From Lewinellaceae bacterium (GTDB lineage Bacteria; Bacteroidota; Bacteroidia; Chitinophagales; Saprospiraceae), in NCBI GenBank assembly GCA_020636105.1, contig JACJYL010000002.1, forward strand, positions 744,001 through 808,000: a stretch of DNA of 64,000 bases, given 5' to 3'. The position numbers were made by a program, and so were the translations under genes. Each line of letters starts with the position of its first letter. The stretch's first letter is position 1. This document shows, piece after piece, positions 63,717 to 64,000 of this stretch. The notes under the pieces are model-generated. The model was not told where the DNA came from and did not search any database. It saw only the letters and a list, made by a program, of their open reading frames with translations.

Positions 63717-64000
63717 CTACTCCGGGACCGCCGCGATCAATGCCCGCGTATATTGCTCCTTTGGATTAGCATAAATTTCATCTGATGGACCTGACTCAAC
63801 GATTTGTCCGCTTTGCATAACCAGCATACGGTCGCTCATAAATTTGACAACGGAAAGATCGTGAGAAATGAAAATATAAGTAAGTCCCAGTTTTTCCTGG
63901 AGGTCCTTCAGTAGGTTCAGTACCTGAGCCTGGACGGACACGTCCAGGGCCGAGACCGGTTCATCGCAAATGATGAATTCGGGTTTCACGGCCAGGGCCC
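63717..64000 (-). CDS. Oligopeptide/dipeptide-type ABC transporter ATPase (partial)
   Basis: The visible C-terminal 94 residues run off the right edge. They include Walker B FIICDEPVSALDVSVQAQVLNLL, the H-loop FISHDLSVVKF and the end ESGPSDEIYANPKEQYTRALIAAVPE, which is diagnostic of OppD/OppF (DppD/F) ATPases that import peptides. The internal GTG near 63989 is not the true start because the frame continues upstream without a stop. N-terminus lies beyond the window. Confidence 0.9.
   Translation of the reverse strand, partial: ALAVKPEFIICDEPVSALDVSVQAQVLNLLKDLQEKLGLTYIFISHDLSVVKFMSDRMLVMQSGQIVESGPSDEIYANPKEQYTRALIAAVPE

Overview
The window is a chromosomal segment of a marine or activated-sludge type Bacteroidota, most likely of the class Saprospiria (Lewinella/Haliscomenobacter-like). 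The evidence is: secreted giants with SprB repeats and a type B (gliding-motility-associated) C-terminal sorting domain; the PglZ-domain response regulator PorX; Bacteroidota-only families (OstA-like, BatE-like, DUF4293, DUF2911, DUF5687-like); -7 promoter boxes of the form TAnnTTTG; and a C-terminal domain resembling effector-associated domain 11. The species assignment is inference. Most of the window is ordinary housekeeping sequence. There are no rRNAs, insertion sequences, CRISPR arrays or prophage genes.

Layout. 1-3521 (-): a very large secreted Ig/PKD-like protein that runs off the left edge. 3760-9044 (-): aroB, a BatE-like TPR/SH3 protein, a helical protein with an EAD11-like C-terminus, and an OstA/LptA-like envelope protein. 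9287-12292: DUF4293 protein, then an ExbB - membrane protein - ExbD - ExbD motor cluster. 12349-18770: tRNA-Ser(GGA), tatD, RNase H1, a sodium:solute symporter, def, ruvX and a lone LytTR regulator, with many intergenic repeats. 19077-28790: sppA, the 1823-residue SprB-repeat adhesin, groL and groES. 29117-37701: secG with a TPR protein, PfkB sugar kinase, saccharopine-dehydrogenase-like enzyme, rpiB, nhaD, an unknown kinase-like protein, gmhA. 37888-47491: cydAB, a CNT nucleoside transporter, class IV aminotransferase, tkt, a YtcJ-like amidohydrolase lipoprotein. 47833-60410: GNAT, a PspA-like coiled-coil membrane protein, a coiled-coil protein, sbcC, ADP-ribosylglycohydrolase, an ABC exporter pair, an HtrA protease and porX. 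60850-64000: a Spy-like duplicated protein, an SGNH hydrolase, a 49-residue DUF5989-type microprotein, DUF2911, and a partial Opp/Dpp-type ABC ATPase.

How it fits together. The two giant secreted proteins, the sorting domain and PorX point to a type IX secretion lifestyle; OstA, ExbB/D, SppA, HtrA, BatE and the Spy-like protein are envelope maintenance functions. The less ordinary signals are: the EAD11-like adaptor domain (a hallmark of bacterial conflict systems) at 5661-6995; a protein at 36000-37070 with an APH/CHK-like kinase signature; several genes whose start codon lies 4-5 nt after a -7 box, suggesting leaderless mRNAs; and families of short tandem or inverted repeats that recur at distant intergenic sites and often begin exactly at stop codons. 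Two GC-rich purine-biased intergenic elements also stand out.
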